The notes under the pieces: generated by a model
Seen by the model: only the letters and a program-made list of their open reading frames with translations
Database searches by the model: none
What the model was told of the DNA's origin: nothing
Shown: in pieces, positions 9,380-24,264 of the stretch
Layout of the letters: each line of letters opens with the position of its first letter
How positions within the stretch are numbered: position 1 is the stretch's first letter
Made by a program: the position numbers and the translations under genes
Assembly: GCF_029227915.1 (NCBI RefSeq)
Contig: NC_079877.1
Location: 14,509,351 to 14,573,350 of the forward strand
Direction of reading: 5' to 3'
Origin: Hydractinia symbiolongicarpus
Taxonomy: Eukaryota > Cnidaria > Hydrozoa > Anthoathecata > Hydractiniidae
Length of the DNA stretch: 64,000 nt

Positions 9380-10999
9380 CATTTATTAACATTAAATCAC
9401 TTTGCTAAGAGTGTTTCACCTCTTAAGGGAACATGTTTTAATAAAATATTAAATTTCTTGTTTTCGAGATAATTTTTCTATAATTCGGGAAACAGATTAG
9501 ATTGGAAAATATTTATACTACGCATCTAATAATATTGTATCGACGCAATATAAAAGGATTAATTTCCTTTTCGGTGGCGATGTTGAACTAAAAAAATGAG
9601 TTAGTTCAAAAAAATAAATGCATTAATATAATTTACTTTCTTTTTTGATCTTACCTATCTTTACCAAATCAAGAGAATTAATGAAAAAAAACTTTATTAT
9701 AATACTCGCTGTCTGTCTATAAGCCAATGTTAAAACCGGGGTTTTGTAATCAAGAACGCTATTATAATCGCACCTATTTTCTCAGCAATAACCCCCGTCT
9801 AAGCAAATTTCATTACTTCACGCTGACGCGAGCAAGGATTCACGGATTATGTAAAAACAGGCGATCATCCGTAATGTTAGCATTTAGATGAGAAAATTTA
9901 CAATTATCAATTTTTCTCAACTGGATGATGTATCAAGACGGCTTTTACAAAAGAGTTATCCTGGGTAATGTTTGGTACCTGTTTGTTTTCCAATCTATTT
10001 TCAACAATAACAAAAATGTTTCAAAAAGACCGTTGCAGGTTAGTTCCGCGAATTTTGCTTCATGCCGTCTCTTTATGAAATTTTTTGACAACATTCGAAT
10101 GTATTATAAATGTTGCTGTTAATTCTTCTGATTGTGTTTTGTGATTGATATTTAAACCTTCTTACCTAAAGGACTTACAACATTGCCATTAAACAGGAAT
10201 CAAATATGTTTCTTTCGCGAAATGTTTTGAAAAATAAACTTATCGTTCATTTTCTTTCTAAACTTTGAAATCTCTCTCCGTGCAAATACGTAATTTTACC
10301 TTGCATCGTGGGTTTGATCTCGGTATATAATTTAAACCTCGGCTTGTAAATTTCACAGTACAACATCAAATGCTGTTAGTATCCGTTTAACTTACACTTC
10401 CTATTACCTAAGAATGTCAATGAGAATGTTTTCTCTCATGATCTTTGTTGATATCTGCTTATGACGTAAAACACTTTCCCTGGCAGGAGTTCATATTGAT
10501 CTTATAGCTTCTAATAGCCCGCGTAATTACAATTTAATGGCATCTTAACATTCAAAGTATCATTATTTAACATAATGCATAATGTTACAATTAATAATGT
10601 TCATGCTCCAAAAGTAATGACTTATCATCAATCTAAAAGAAAGACCAACCGCACAGTGAGATAATTCATTAGAACGTTTGGATATAAGTAAGTGTCACCC
10701 ATCACGATCCGAAAAAAAGTAGAAACTACATGGAAAGTATGTCAAGTTGTCCTTGCATATACACTTAAAGTTTTTATAAAAAAATACTTTATTTATTAAT
10801 GCAAATTTCCATCAATCACATCGCTACAGACAAAACATCTCCGTAGGTATACTTTATCATTAGCAAATATTTGTTGCATCCTTATAAAAACAAATGAGAA
10901 TCACTACGATAATTATTTTTTCGCTGGTATTTGGAATTTTGCCAATGAAACAACCCTCACGGGAGCGTTATCTAAAGGAAACGTGTTATCATTTGATAA
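9380..10999. other. Intergenic, no supported gene
   Basis: Upstream side of the minus-strand cysteine-rich gene, so its first exon or exons may lie here; a donor-like AG|GTAAGAT on the minus strand near 9,655 is a candidate but no ATG precedes it closely. 9,580-9,610 has a TTGAACTAA/TTAGTTCAA inverted repeat. 9,690-9,720 resembles the 5' end of the Helitron-like elements. Confidence 0.3.
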
Positions 11000-11002
11000 T
11001 GT

Positions 11003-11456
11003 TTACGTATTTTTATATGATGTCATCAAAATTACATTTGATATTTTTAATGGTTTCCTGGGAATCTGATTGACACTAGTCTCAATATCACAATTCTTAT
11101 TGTTTATAGCTATGTTATGATTTAAGTTTAAAACAAAATCAATGGTTTGAACAAGACTGTTAGGCAGGGTAAGATCTAATTGTTCATATTCTCTGCTCCG
11201 ATATTGTGTGCATCCTTTAATCCTGGACACAAATTCATTGAAAAAAGGCCGATTATTGGGTATTTTCCCCAATGGCTAAACATACTCATCTTGTCCAAGG
11301 ACAAGAGGACACTTATAGCGCGAATGTTAGTAGTAGAAAGTTGCGCATTTTGTGCAACTACAAATTTTATATTGTTTATAGTGTGGCGGAAATTTGTAGT
11401 TAACGTAAATATCCCACTGGACCACAATGGAGGTTCTTAAAGCCGCATGTTGTTGA
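11003..11456 (-). pseudogene. Decayed protein-coding relic of unknown origin
   Basis: One minus-strand frame reads in a protein-like way across about 450 bases but is broken by at least two in-frame stops (near 11,330 and 11,280). It includes VVQWDIYVNYKFPPHYK and, after the stops, GKIPNNRPFFNEFVSRIKG. Neighbouring frames are also partly open, which weakens the case. A transposon-derived or dead gene fragment is most likely; I do not recognise the parent family. Confidence 0.28.
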
Positions 11457-11459
11457 ACC

Positions 11460-12699
11460 TTCGTGCCCGCACATAGGGTGCTAATTACCTGCAACTTAAC
11501 ACGCTAATAAGACTTTTAGTTGCTTATCCTCTTAGCAGCTTTGTTTTATTAACCTGATAGTAATTACAAACGCACTGAGTGTTTATTCAGGAGAATATTA
11601 GATGTACACTTCACACATTATCATTATTATTGGTAAAATATCGCTTGATTATTCAACGAATCAGCTGTTTGTGTATATGAACAATACACTAAACTGTTAA
11701 ATGGCACGGGATAAATAATTCTTATATGACACGTTAGGTGCATTACAAAGTTCCCTTAGTATTTATTTATTGGGTAAAAGAAATCTGGATATTAGGTTTT
11801 CGTTACTACAAAAAGATAGACATTGGAAATCATATATTGTGAAATTACAGTCAAGTACAATATAGGGTATATTTTTGAGGTCTTTAACTGTTGCAAAAAA
11901 AAAAGATCTTATGAGTTTTAATGCGAGTAAAATAACTGCAAAAGTTGAAGAAGGAGAAAAAATATACGACGTATTGAACGAGAACGTGCAATAACTAGTT
12001 TCTCAGGAAATATATTCTTTGAAAGCAACTGTTTTTGAAAAGTGCATATGACATTCGAAATTTTAAAATAAAACAGTATGTTGAAACGAATTGCATTTCA
12101 AGGAGCATTTATATTTTTAATTAGAATTGTAATAGTTATAGCGAACTATAAACTAACAATGGATAATTGCCAAAGTTTGGTGATATCTTAAGACTTACAA
12201 AATAGTTTAGCTTCGGTAAGTTGCCGCGAACTGTTTGTTTTCACCTGTTTACAGCGAATTTATGTCACTGTCTTAGGCTTTTTCATTAACTTTATCTTCC
12301 ACATGAATAAGTGAAATAAATACAACATTTCGTTGGATATTTTTGGTAAAAATTTAAACTTGAACATTTTGTTGGCTATTTGGCAAAAATTTAACATTTT
12401 CGGCAATTTTGAGAAAATATTTTGCGCTTCGAGTATTGAGAATTGCACTTCAAACCGGAAATATGATGTATCTTGCTCCTCTTAGCCAATCACGTTCGAG
12501 ATATTTTTATGTTGATACACAGGTCTGATATTAGCACGCAGCTATTTTCGTATATATTATAACGATTCTTTAAATTTGTCACGTTTACAAATGATTCGGA
12601 CAAATAATATCATCATCTGTTTAAGACAAAAGTGTTATCAGCAAAAAGGAGGCGATTACTGTAGGTTCCACAATGTTTGATTTGTTTAAATTTCCATAA
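11460..12699. other. AT-rich stretch without recognised gene
   Basis: No protein-like frames, RNA genes or clear repeats were found. Confidence 0.45.
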
Positions 12700-12845
12700 C
12701 TAGTTTTTAGCCCGTGGAAAAATCCACGGGTTCGCCCGTCCTTTTTATACTGCATCACGTGCGTCTTGCTACTTGCGCAGCTAAGCTACCATTTTGCGTG
12801 ACAGACAGAAAGACAGACAGACGTAGACGGGTATTATATTATAGA
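12700..12845 (-). mobile_element. Short non-autonomous Helitron-like element, copy 2
   Basis: Inverted relative to copy 1. On the minus strand it begins TCTATAATATAATACCCG, carries GTCT repeats, and ends with a hairpin (CCCGTGGA / TCCACGGG) and CTAG. It is flanked by A (12,699) and T (12,846), consistent with Helitron insertion. Confidence 0.7.
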
Positions 12846-15800
12846 TTATCGCGGATTAGTATTTGTGTTAGTGGTAAATGAAGTTCAGTTAATTTAAAAG
12901 AAATTAATGAAAAAAATATTATACATAAAGACAATACGAAATATTGTGGGTTATTTTTAATTGCTTAGGTAAGCACAACAACCCAAAGACCAAAACTTTT
13001 CCCACAATCTATCTTCTACAGACAATTACGCTTCACAAGTTACTGCTTTACGTTTTTGCTATGTCGTTAAAGTTTATAAACAGTATTTCATGGTACATAA
13101 AAATTCGCGTCGTGAAGGTTGTAGTCGGTGATAAAACCAAAAAATAAGGTGTAGGCTGACCTGAATTCTGTAGACAAGACCTTAAAAATATTGCCTTCCA
13201 ATTAAGTAAACAATTAAGAGTGATCTCTATGCCTTTAATCTTCAACAACATTTCGAGCAAGTGCCAGTCTTGAAATAAAACATTTATTTTTAAGGAAATG
13301 TTAGTAAATTATTTACAACGCGGTACAATTAAGCACTGCATCATTAATATTACTCTTCGTTCACGCAAGTTCTAAAAAAATATCCTGTAATGCATGGACC
13401 ACCCAAAAGCTTAATGCAAGAAATCATACGCTCTTTACAAACATATAGACGTCTTGACAACCTGTTTATGAATAATTATATTTCAATAATACTATTTGAC
13501 ATTATTTTTAAATAAATGTATTAACGCCAGGAGAATCAAAAATTGTTTAAAAAGAAACTAGGCAATACAAGGCCGCACAAGACAACATGGAAGGTTTACA
13601 AGATTTGAGAAGGCAATAAGATTCTCTAAAAAGTATTTAAAAGAACTGTTGTGTCAACCGGCTTTAATGCCAGATTCTTGTGCACGTCGGCAAAAATTTG
13701 GAAGAATATAGCTATTAAGTTGTGTCAAAAAGAAATTCTTTTTAAAGAAAGATGACTCTAAAAGCAAGGTAATGTATGAGCTGATGTTGATTACATTATG
13801 GATAAAAAACGCATAGGACCCTTTTTGTTATTTTGAGCTAATTCTAGATGTCCTATTGTATTCAAGTTAATTAGGCCCTAAACCTTACGAGTTTTCATGT
13901 TAGTGCATGTGCACCTAGACAAAATCTGTAATTTTGTTTGTGTGTACGCACCAACAGGAAAATTTATGAGCTTTCTGCGCAATGGGAGAAAATTCAGCCA
14001 AACAGAAAACCAATAATTATCATATGCTGCGAAATAAACGTCGCCACGCTGCTAAATAATTTATATTCGTTTATCCAAACTGGGAATTCTTATACGAACC
14101 CCATCCCCGCCTGGTAATTTATAAAAAAAAAATTTGTAAATATGAAAAATTTGTCCTTGTGACTGACCGGCGCATAAATTTTGTTTGCTACGTGGTTTGT
14201 ACAGAGTAACCTTATTAGGATTTAGACAAGGCTGAACTAGATCTTACGGTTATAAGTATTTTCCTATCCTTATTAGTAATTGCTACTCACAAATATTGCT
14301 TGTCAATTTATCTGTCTTTTTGTGCATACTCGCGTTACTATAAGCAACGTCTTGTAATCAAATATAATAATTCTCTCAAAAAACTATCGCTTTAATTGCC
14401 ATGTATGTTTCATACGACGACAAGCGAGATTATAACGGATGATTGATTTTGATCGACAGTTTGGCCTAATTAACGAAGTAAACCCGGAATTTGGTCTTCT
14501 TAAATGGATAATCTACACACAACAAGTACGCCTTAAAAATAAAAAAATGCATCAAGCCTGAGACGAAATGTTGTGTTGCTTTTAAAAGAAAGTGCATTGT
14601 TGTTGATGTAACATGGAAATCAACTACTGTTTCTGTACTAATTCCACGTGGAATATCCATCTACAAAGATAAACTTACTTATTCCCATAAAAGTATAGTA
14701 ACTAAAAAAAAGTTACCTACCGCATTTAAAATCATACAGTATTTCATCTTTCCAACTGTGTGTAAATCACGATTTGACCATCATGCGCTTGTGCCTGTGG
14801 TTTTATACTCTCTTACGTACAGTAGCTATAAATAGAATAAATGCTAATGTGATGCATGCTATTAAAATATGTCAATTAAGTTCAAAAACTGTAGTTCCCC
14901 AACGTTGTTGAAAACAACGGATACAAGCTTCCCCTCCCTTTATTTAGTTTTATATGCTTTATTGGCATTACTCAGTATAATAGCTAGCTGCTATAGGATT
15001 GGATTCTTTAATACATCATATTTCAGATAAAAATTTAAAAGTTGCCTAATTTTTTTATCGGCTTTGGGTATATAAGTAAAATATTCCAATTTATGAGATA
15101 CCACAAATTATCTATTAAAGTATTCACCCATACATGATTCTCTTGTTTACAAGAAACTAAGCGAATTATCGCTTCCATAATGTTCTAGATGCGTTAAGTG
15201 ACTTTAGATGCAATTTGGGCAAACAATATTTCAAAAATGAACGTCAAATTAAACAATACAAATGATATCTTTACGTATGATCTATACATGATCCTGAGGC
15301 GATAAAAGAACTCTTTAGCTCAATTTAGCTCTATGTTATCAGGATTAATTCAGGCGAGAAAAAAGAATTCTGCATCGAGAGGAAAAATGTGCAATGAATA
15401 CCGTTGTTAAAACGCCTACTGGCCTATTTAGGCAAGTGCTATGTCTAGTATAGCTACGTGTTAAAAAAAGGCTGACTTCTCCATGAGTGAGTCAAAAAAT
15501 TTATACTTGTATAACATTCCCTGAAAATACTACACAAATGCGTCATAGATAGTTTATTAATTGTATTTTAACTATCAGTAATTGTGAAGATGATGGAGCA
15601 TTTATTGTAATTCGCTGTATACTTAGCGACCAAACAACATGTTTATTCCATGTTAGCGCCAACGACAAAGTCAAATCGTGTGATTTTGGCTTTTTAATTC
15701 ACTTCGTCCCTCCACTGTTCCTCATTTCGAAATTATGTGACTAAAATTTTAAAGAACGGGAAAAGATTAGGAAAGCACTCAGGCATTGATATCATTATGT

Positions 15801-18109
15801 ATTTCCGCGCGCTGTTAATACACGGACCACACAAGACGTCAGGGTCGAATGAATTATAATCACCAATACAAGACACTCTGTTGCAATCAGTATGGGGAAC
15901 TTGCTATTTCTTTATTAATATCTATCAAAATATTACACTTTTATTCAGTATTCAACTTATTTTATTCAGTATTCAACTTATTTATTGTCAGTCGAATTTA
16001 CTTACGGTCTGGCAAATGCACAAAAATCAGCGTAAATGGGACTTTGTTTTGAGCAATACGCAATGGCAAAAGAAGCTGTATTTTTTAATATACGCGCTAT
16101 ACTTTTAACCTTTTAAAAGGTAATAAACATTTAAAGTAAATTTAAATTTAAATCTTTTCTCAGGCAGCCTTATGCGCTATGTAATCGTGTGCTTCTATTC
16201 GAATTGAAGATGAATGCAGGCAGCTAGATAGGGAGGTAAATGTGTGTAGTTCTTTTTTTTAGTGGATATTTATCTCGCTTAATTAAATCATAGATGCCAA
16301 TTACATACAGAGAACTTCTATGTGACTTTTAATTACCTTAGGAGAACAAATTCTTTGCAGATAAAATGTTCGCGCGGCTTAATTTTACAGAAAAGTTGTC
16401 CCAAATTTTATTTCGTTCATATTTTCATGCCAAGAATAGATTTTAAGGGTAACATACTACAGATAGTCCAAGTACAAAACCGATTTTGAAATTTTGTTTT
16501 AGAACATACTTTTGCGAAGGCTAAATCTGCAAAATAATTTCCGCAAAGAAAGTTTCGCAAAATGTTTTTGAAAATAATTTGTGCCCTTAAGGTACTTTCA
16601 GAATTCGGTGTAATAGTTAGGATGATTCAAGAGATTATTCTCTCCTCAGTGCTCATAAGGTCGACTGCAAGTATAAGTCACTACAGCCACAAACAGACAG
16701 CCTTTTTGCGTGCGTGCGTTCGTGACTTTAATAGTTGCATAGCTAAATAAAATATTAATCTTCATTAATAAATAGTTGAATGTAGACATTTTAAGTTGAT
16801 ATCTTTAAATGAGCACTTAATGTCAAAACTAATCGGATTTTTGGATTCTAACGATGAGAAACCACGTGGAAGGAATGATATACTATTGTTTTTGGTTTGC
16901 TTCGAAATAATAACCTACACATTCTTTATCGCAAGATAAATTATTGAACAGAAGTGACAAACATTACAATGCTGCTTGTTTTGTTTCCAATCATTATAAA
17001 ATTCGTGTTTATCAAATGTGTTTTTTTTTAATTGGCCAATTGACCACAATTTATATTGCGGGATTAATAAAACTGATGGACATTGTCCGCTAATAAACTG
17101 ATTTTTTTCTCGATAGAATGTTAATAGAGACATGAAAGGTACGACTATGCAATTATGCAACAAATATCAGCGTTAGATTCGATATTTTCTCTTACGAAAA
17201 CTTACTAAAACATACATCTTTATGGAGAACAATTTTTCCCCGCCTGTGACAGAGTAGCAAAATCATACGATTGTGCTGTTTTGTGTACAACTAGGTTCTC
17301 ATTTATGAAACATGTCCACTTGCAGTATACTTTTAAAACTCCAGTATAAAGATGTTGCCTTTTTATCTTCTTTCTGATCTATTTTAGGACACTTCACTAG
17401 GTAAATTCATATTAGAAACTCTGGAAAATAAAAAAATTACCCCTCTAATTGTTTTAGAAGTAACAAATTCAAATCGCTAATGAAGAAAACACAGCCAAGA
17501 GGCTGTGAAAGACGTTTAAACATTCTTAAGCTATTCTACAGCCGAATAACGTCAAGAAGCTTTGTCATCATTGCTCATGTTATTTTTATTATGAACTATT
17601 ATTTTATTTCCACCTATGAGTTGTTTCCTATTATCATGATTACCATGATTATCAAAATTACGCCCACCTGTGAAACCATTTGTCATCGATAAGTGTGCTA
17701 TTTGTTTTCTTGTACCGTTTTAACACATGACACTAAGGCAGTGTTATCTGTTTACTGCATTATAAAGTAACTGAATCTACTAAATGACGGGGTCAAAAGA
17801 AAAATGCTAAAAATAAAGATAAAGATGAGCATCGTTTCTTATGTACCTCAGTGCGAAATAGTAATTTACTTGGCCGGAGATTGCAATCAAATTAACAAGA
17901 TATACAGCATTTTGTGCGTTAGCACCTTTTTCTGGCCTTGAGATGACCTTTGCCTTGCGAACAGACACAATAGAGCTATCAGCCATAAGAGCAGTACTGA
18001 GGTCAAGATTTGTCCTAGAAATTTAACTTGTCAAAATTGCGAATATCAGTATTTCCCCTTCTTCATGTTACCAATGAAACGACTTTGATAAGTTATGATA
18101 TTGATATCG
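12846..18109. other. Long AT-rich intergenic region
   Basis: About 5 kb with no frame I would call a gene. 15,945-15,985 has a short tandem duplication (TTTTATTCAGTATTCAACTT). 16,500-16,590 is a second copy of the TTTCGCAAA-type repeat at 8,290. The rest shows only homopolymer and dinucleotide bias. Confidence 0.45.
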
Positions 18110-18322
18110 GGAGATTTAGATTTAAAGTAACCAGTCTCTACCTGGTGAAAGTATTCACACCGTACATGTTAGCGAGCAAATAAGTAACGAAAAACTTTAA
18201 CGTCCTTCCTGACGGCTGACAATTCCTCCCCTCCGACATTTATAGTGCGCCAGAGAGGGATTTGAACTTGAAACCTTATGAGTAAAAGCCGAATGTACTA
18301 CCACTACACCGCATCGCCTGAG
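18110..18322 (-). mobile_element. tRNA-derived SINE
   Basis: On the minus strand the head has a pol III A box-like GCGGTGTAGTGGT (18,312-18,300) and a B box AGTTCAAATCCC (about 18,268-18,257) at tRNA-like spacing, then a tRNA-unrelated body ending in a TTTAAATCTAAATCT tail. The cloverleaf pairing is incomplete, so a functional tRNA is unlikely. Confidence 0.6.
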
Positions 18323-18914
18323 ATTCCGTTTCTTATGTTTTCGCCTGTCGTACACATATTTCATGCATCCTTAACACGAAGTACTTAGTCATATTGTATA
18401 CAAAAACAGTAGCCATTCGATTACCTATCTTAATATTAAGATAAGGGTGTGCTATTATCTAAACTTTTGTATTTTCTTCTCAATAAATACAAGAGGGGTT
18501 AAGATATATGCATTATTGTTTTAATACTCAGGATAAATTAAAAAAGAAATTGCGGCGGGAAGCCAAATAACAGCAAATGTGTTGTTGATTGGCACTGATG
18601 AAGCTAAATGTACGTGATTAAAATTTATTTTTATCCAAGAAATGTAATTAAACACTTTAAACTTTATGCCGAAAAAAGTAACATATTAAATAATTAAAAA
18701 CAATTTAAATTTCGAAATATCTGGTGGCATTGTGCACCCATTAAAACCTATTTAACTGCCTCTTGTGCCAGTAACGAGGCATTTCAACAATTTCATCAAA
18801 AACGGTTTTGTTATATAATTATAAACCAATTCCAACAAATTTTCTAAATGTTTTGCATATTGCTAATGGCAAAAAAGAAATGTATGAAAAAGCCATTGAT
18901 TTGGCCAATGTTAC

Positions 18915-19056
18915 TTTTAGAGCTATTGTATGCGTCAGACGTTGAGATAACGGGGTTACTGTTGGAACTTGAAGTATGCAGAATATTCCAATCAAATGTC
19001 AACAAACTTAAAAAATATACTAATACTAAAACACATGCAGTTCTGAATAGATGCAT
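18915..19056 (-). CDS. Possible first exon of a signal-anchored membrane protein
   Basis: ATG at 19056-19054 opens a frame with a short basic N-terminus (MHLFR), a hydrophobic segment of about 17 residues, and a Ser/Asn-rich segment with several possible N-glycosylation sites. A donor-like CTAAAA|GTAACA follows at 18,914. The layout (cytoplasmic tip, signal anchor, Ser-rich stem) is typical of Golgi type II enzymes such as glycosyl- or sulfotransferases, but no catalytic exon was found, so this is only a layout resemblance. Confidence 0.22.
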
Positions 19057-19092
19057 CGACACAAAGTTTTCCCTGAAGAGATGACCAAGCAC

Positions 19093-22000
19093 GGAGTAAT
19101 GTACGGATGTGCGCTCTCTGCTCGGTACACCTCATTTCCTGAAATGAGCGATCGACATAAAACTTTTAAAAATGGAGCCTTTCGGCAAAATATGGCGATT
19201 ATTTTTTATTCTTAAAGTGATGTCTTGCAACGGTTTTTGGCCAACCTTAAATCTTGTGAATTTTTTTGTTTATACTTTCTTTTACTTCTTTAATTCGCGT
19301 AAAAATAGCAAAACGAATATCTTTTTAATATATTTAATGAGTGATTCTTTCGAAAGAGGACCTCCCTAAATGAACGACTCAAATTGAAATCTTCAGGCAA
19401 TGAACTAAGTACACCGGGTAACTAAATAAATAGAACAAAAATTTTTTTAAATTTTAAAAGAAGTTTTAAAACTTTTTACCATTTGGTTACATTCTTTATT
19501 TTTTTGTCGAAATTATTTTCGCTCTGTACAAACAGGAGGCTTCGTGTTTTGTCTTTTTATATTGTGATTCTGAATTATTGCCACAAAAAGCCTGCTGCTT
19601 TAAATGTTCGTAAAACAGTGTCATAAGTGATCCATATCATGATGTACCACCGTTGTAGTTTGTAAAAGTAATACAATGAAAGTGAAAAGGAAATTAAATT
19701 CCAGATAGCCTTGCATGAAGTAAGCTTCAGAAGCCTACGCTTCAGAATATAACATTTATCTCCTAACCGTTACACCAGGATCGAAATTGATCATTCTCAT
19801 TGACACGGAAGGACATGTGGGAACACATGTACCACAAAAAAAATCATTTTCATTGGAATATAATATGTAAACAACATAGGTTTATCGCACTTCTCTTATT
19901 TTGAATAATTATGTTTATGAGTTGAATGATTGATGGTTGTCCAAACTGTCTCAGTTCATCAAAGGGTATTGTGCGATATAACAAAATAAACATTAACAAT
20001 GAACTATTGAATGCATACTCCAGATTCTTTCTTCACCAGAAGATTAAGTCATCTGATTTGGATACACTGATTCACCTGATTTGGAAACACTGATTTAACT
20101 GACAGAAATCTTCTTAGTGACCACATTATTTCTTTCAAGGAAATGCCTTCACAGGCCACGCAGAAGTTCTGCTAGATGTTGAACAAAGATTTTCGGCTAG
20201 TACCTGAAAATAAAGTCCTTTTTGCTGTCATCCTTCGTTTTTCACTCACGTCTGTTGAAGTCCCTAATTTTATATTCACCCTATGAATATAAGGCCCTTC
20301 TTACAGCAGAATATAGAATATCCCCACCAAATAAAGTCCTAATACAGATATAAACACATTGGCTTACCTGTATCCAGCATCATTGAGTAGTTAAAGAATT
20401 GCACAACCTGATTGGTTAGAATTTCATAGCGGTTAACATACCCCGGTATTACTCCAGTATTGAAGTGACATGGAACATAAACAAACACAAACACATATAT
20501 TTCCAACCGCCATTGAATGACAACCCAGTTTGAATCGTATTTTTTCTGTAAAGTACATGGCTTCTATATTCTATTGATCTTTTCCCTCTAGAAGTGAAAG
20601 CAATTCTGGTACTAATGCGTATATTAACTCTTTATTTTGGCCATACCCCTTCACATATTGACTTTGTCATGCATTGCTCCTTGCAAGGTAATACTTCGAT
20701 CACGGTCAATATTCTGCAGTGTTGGTCTCATACACAGTTATTAAAGGGTTAAAATTGGTGCAACTGTCACATTTTGAAACAAATCTTAAGAAAAAAAAGA
20801 AAATTCCAGTCACGTGTGTTTTTTCTTTCAAGCTTTATTCTTTGGCACCGAGGATTGCGAGGACGGTATTTTACGAAAATGATAGTAACCAGTACGGGCA
20901 ACTGAACAGTTTGTTGCCCTTTGGTCGACAAAAAGAGACAATAACAAATTGTATTACAGGTTCATTTTGAGATTTTCTTCTTCTTTTCTTCATTTATTAC
21001 AGGAATTTATTCTGTTTATTTTAATTAATGTCACAATACAGATAAATTGACTGTTATGACAATACGCGTCAACTTCACTAATTTTATTAAAGATGTAATT
21101 TCGCTTTGTCTGTCCAGTATTCAAATTATTGTCGAGGTTCATTATTTCTCGAATATGATAGTTTAGTAGATAATTACCATCCATTTTTTTAGTCTAATTT
21201 TATTTGAAATATTGCGAATTCTATTTTCTCAGGTTTACATAGTTCAGGGCTTGGTGTCATGTCACGGTGGAAAGAAAACTATTTCTAGTTGTAGTTGTAT
21301 TGTAAAATAGAATTCTCTCCTCGACTAATGTGGCATCAATAGCTCATTGTGCAAACTCCTATAATTTAGATACATATTTAAGCGCAATAAAGCTATTTTT
21401 ATACCTCATTATATTCATGCAGAAGTTAATCAGGTTCAAAAGAATTTTAAAAATGCAGGAACACTTTTTGTTTCATCATCTTGATAAATCACATTCAACC
21501 ATGGTCCATTATTGTGGAAACCAATGCTAAAGAACAGGCTAACTGCGCTGTGGCAGGGCGTTGATTTTGAATACCAAACCGATTGAGTTGGTTTGCTTCC
21601 TTAAAAAAATCCTTACTATAAATACTTAGTAACTATTTAGTTTAATATGTCACAACAAACATATAATGTAAGGAAAAAAGCCCTGAACACACAGTAACAA
21701 TGTTTTGATATTGAAAATATGCGTAAAGTAATTTATCATGGTCGCAGGTCAATGCACTTAATATAATTAAACAAGAAAAAGTTAAAAATCAAAATTGCGA
21801 AAAATGCAGAATTTGAATAGCATGTAACAAACAAATTATTTTATACTACAAAACTTATCAAACAACTTTGAGAAGAAGAAAAAAGAAAATAAGGCTCGAA
21901 CGTAAGAATGTAGCCACCATATTGAACGTTCGATTTGTTTTCAAATATTTTTCAAGTTTGGCGCTATCTCATTACAATAAACTTTATGTGTAATCTCTTT

Positions 22001-24264
22001 CAGAAAAAGAAATAATAAAATCCAAATTTAATCGTGCCATTCATTTACAAAATAAAAAAAAAGCCAATAAGAAAAAAACACTTTAAAATCAAAGGTTTTT
22101 ATATTTATTTATTTATTTATTTAAAAAGCAGAAACAATTAAGAGCAGAATGAAAAGAAAAAAGCACAATAACATGTAGAAGATCTTTATTATTTAACAGC
22201 AATAAATTGTATCATATTACGAAATTATTATTACATATGTTACAACGCTATATTTTTGGAAACTTAAAAGATAATTCGTTTTCTACTGATATCAGCCTGA
22301 TTTAGCTCGCACAAATGTAAGTTTTAGCAAAGTTACATGTTAAATAAACCCATCTATGTTAAGTATTTTTCTTCTTTGTGGTTTTCTCTTCATTAATTTT
22401 GTTACGTCTGGAGTATTTTAATACAAACCTAATTTTATAAGCATAAAGTTTATATGCATATCTACAACCCCGGAGATAATATTTAGTGAAATGTTGCAAT
22501 TCGTTTTCCTTCCCAATTCAATGTTGACGCAACACAAAACAAATCTTTCAGCTCAAAAACCCGCTATATAAATCCCACAACATGAAAAAGAGTAAGAAGG
22601 GGGAAAAAGGCAATATTTTAGCCTTTTTTCACTAATTTATTTTCGGGGTTATATACTGACTAAACAAATTCAAAATTAATATTTTTTTAACAGAACACAA
22701 AATGTGATTGAACAAAACTATATCGCTACAAATGACTAAAATAAAAGGAAAAAATCTCAAACAAAAATTATCCAAAATTTTGTGTTCATTTAACATAACA
22801 CCTGTTTACATATGTGCATGAAAAGTGTCATGACAGAAGGACTGACATGAAAACTAGCTAATTTCAAAGTAGAAAAAAAACAATGTTTGAAAATGAAGTG
22901 AAATATATATAAACATCAAGATCAAAGAATAAAAAGAATACTATAAGCATAAGACGTGGCTAAACTAAACATTATGATTACAGAAAATATACTATGCAAA
23001 TTTGTTTACAAAATTCACTTTAAATAGGAAGTGTAACTTCTTAAGTTAATAAAATTTTAATACACGTCTTTGATTAAAAAGATTAACGTTTGATGACGTT
23101 AAACATTTTTGTGCTAATATACTCTTGTCGGGTGTGATAAATTTACGACATTTTTGTTAAAAATTTTTAAAAAATCTTCATGAGCACTTCTCAGCATATA
23201 TTCTTAAATCAATTTGTTAGTTTCGGATATTAATGGGACTAAATTTTTCGACTTGTTTTTAACAATTCTTAAAGATAATGTAATTTTTCAACACGTTCAC
23301 GAATGTCGTGATATCAGCAATAATGCTTTTATCAAGAATTTTTTGAGCATTCAGCATGATTTTTTAATGTTATAATGTAACGTTTTATTCGTGCTTAGAT
23401 ACCGCACTTGGACATACATTAGATAATATCAAGGTAACACATTCTTGAGACCAACTTAAAAGGCTTTGAAGAATGCATAACGGACTTTTCCGGTTTTCTT
23501 TCATTTAATATTGCTGAGCGTCCGATAACCGATTTACATGGTTAAAAATCGTGCATTGCAGCAAATGTTTCTGGCATATCAAAGTATGGAATGAAGAATC
23601 AAATGAGGTTAAAGTCGAGATGATAAGAGGTGCAGTTCTATAGCATCAGGATTTATTTCCAAAATAGGACATGAAGAAAAAAAACGAGGTGAAAATGTCT
23701 AGTTAGGAGATCTGTCATCAGCTACAATAACAGAAAATAGAAAGAAAAGAACATAGTTATTGGAATTTTGTTCATTTTTCCTTTCTTAGTGTTTTTGTAA
23801 CTAACTATTTTTAAACGAAAGAAAAAAAGTTATTAAACCGGAGATTATTCTACATCAAATACTAGTCAAGCGCCAAACTGGTAGAAATCTAAATCCACCG
23901 CCGCAGTTTCAAAGACAAACGTTACTTAATTCGTTGTGAACAATACTTGTTAAATAATATCTTACAATATAAGTTTTACCTTGCCGGAAAGAATGCCCTG
24001 TAAAACACTACACAATTGACCTGTATAAGTGGATTCTTTCGTTAGTTAGACAAAAAACACAGGATTTCAAATGGGTTGTATTACACGCAGAAGACCTCGT
24101 TCAAGAAATTTTTGTTAGCTTTATTACCAGTATGTTGGCCGTAATAATAAGAATACCTATATTTTTTTTATAGTTTTTGAAAAGTTAGCGTACGTGAGTA
24201 TTCAAAACACAACACAAATTGCTGGGTAACAAGAAATGTCAATAGTGCGTTATTCTTGTGAAAA
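19093..24264. other. Long AT-rich region without recognised gene
   Basis: No supported coding sequence. 22,107-22,123 is a short TTTA microsatellite. 20,700-20,960 has an LTR-like appearance on the minus strand (TG start, AATAAA inside), but no matching second copy, primer-binding site or polypurine tract is visible. A GATTGGTTAGAA-TCATAGCGG segment at 20,410-20,435 is shared with 62,480-62,510. Confidence 0.4.

Noticed and set aside
20700-20965. LTR-like segment on the minus strand (TG start, AATAAA)
   Set aside because: No second copy, primer-binding site, polypurine tract or target duplication was visible.
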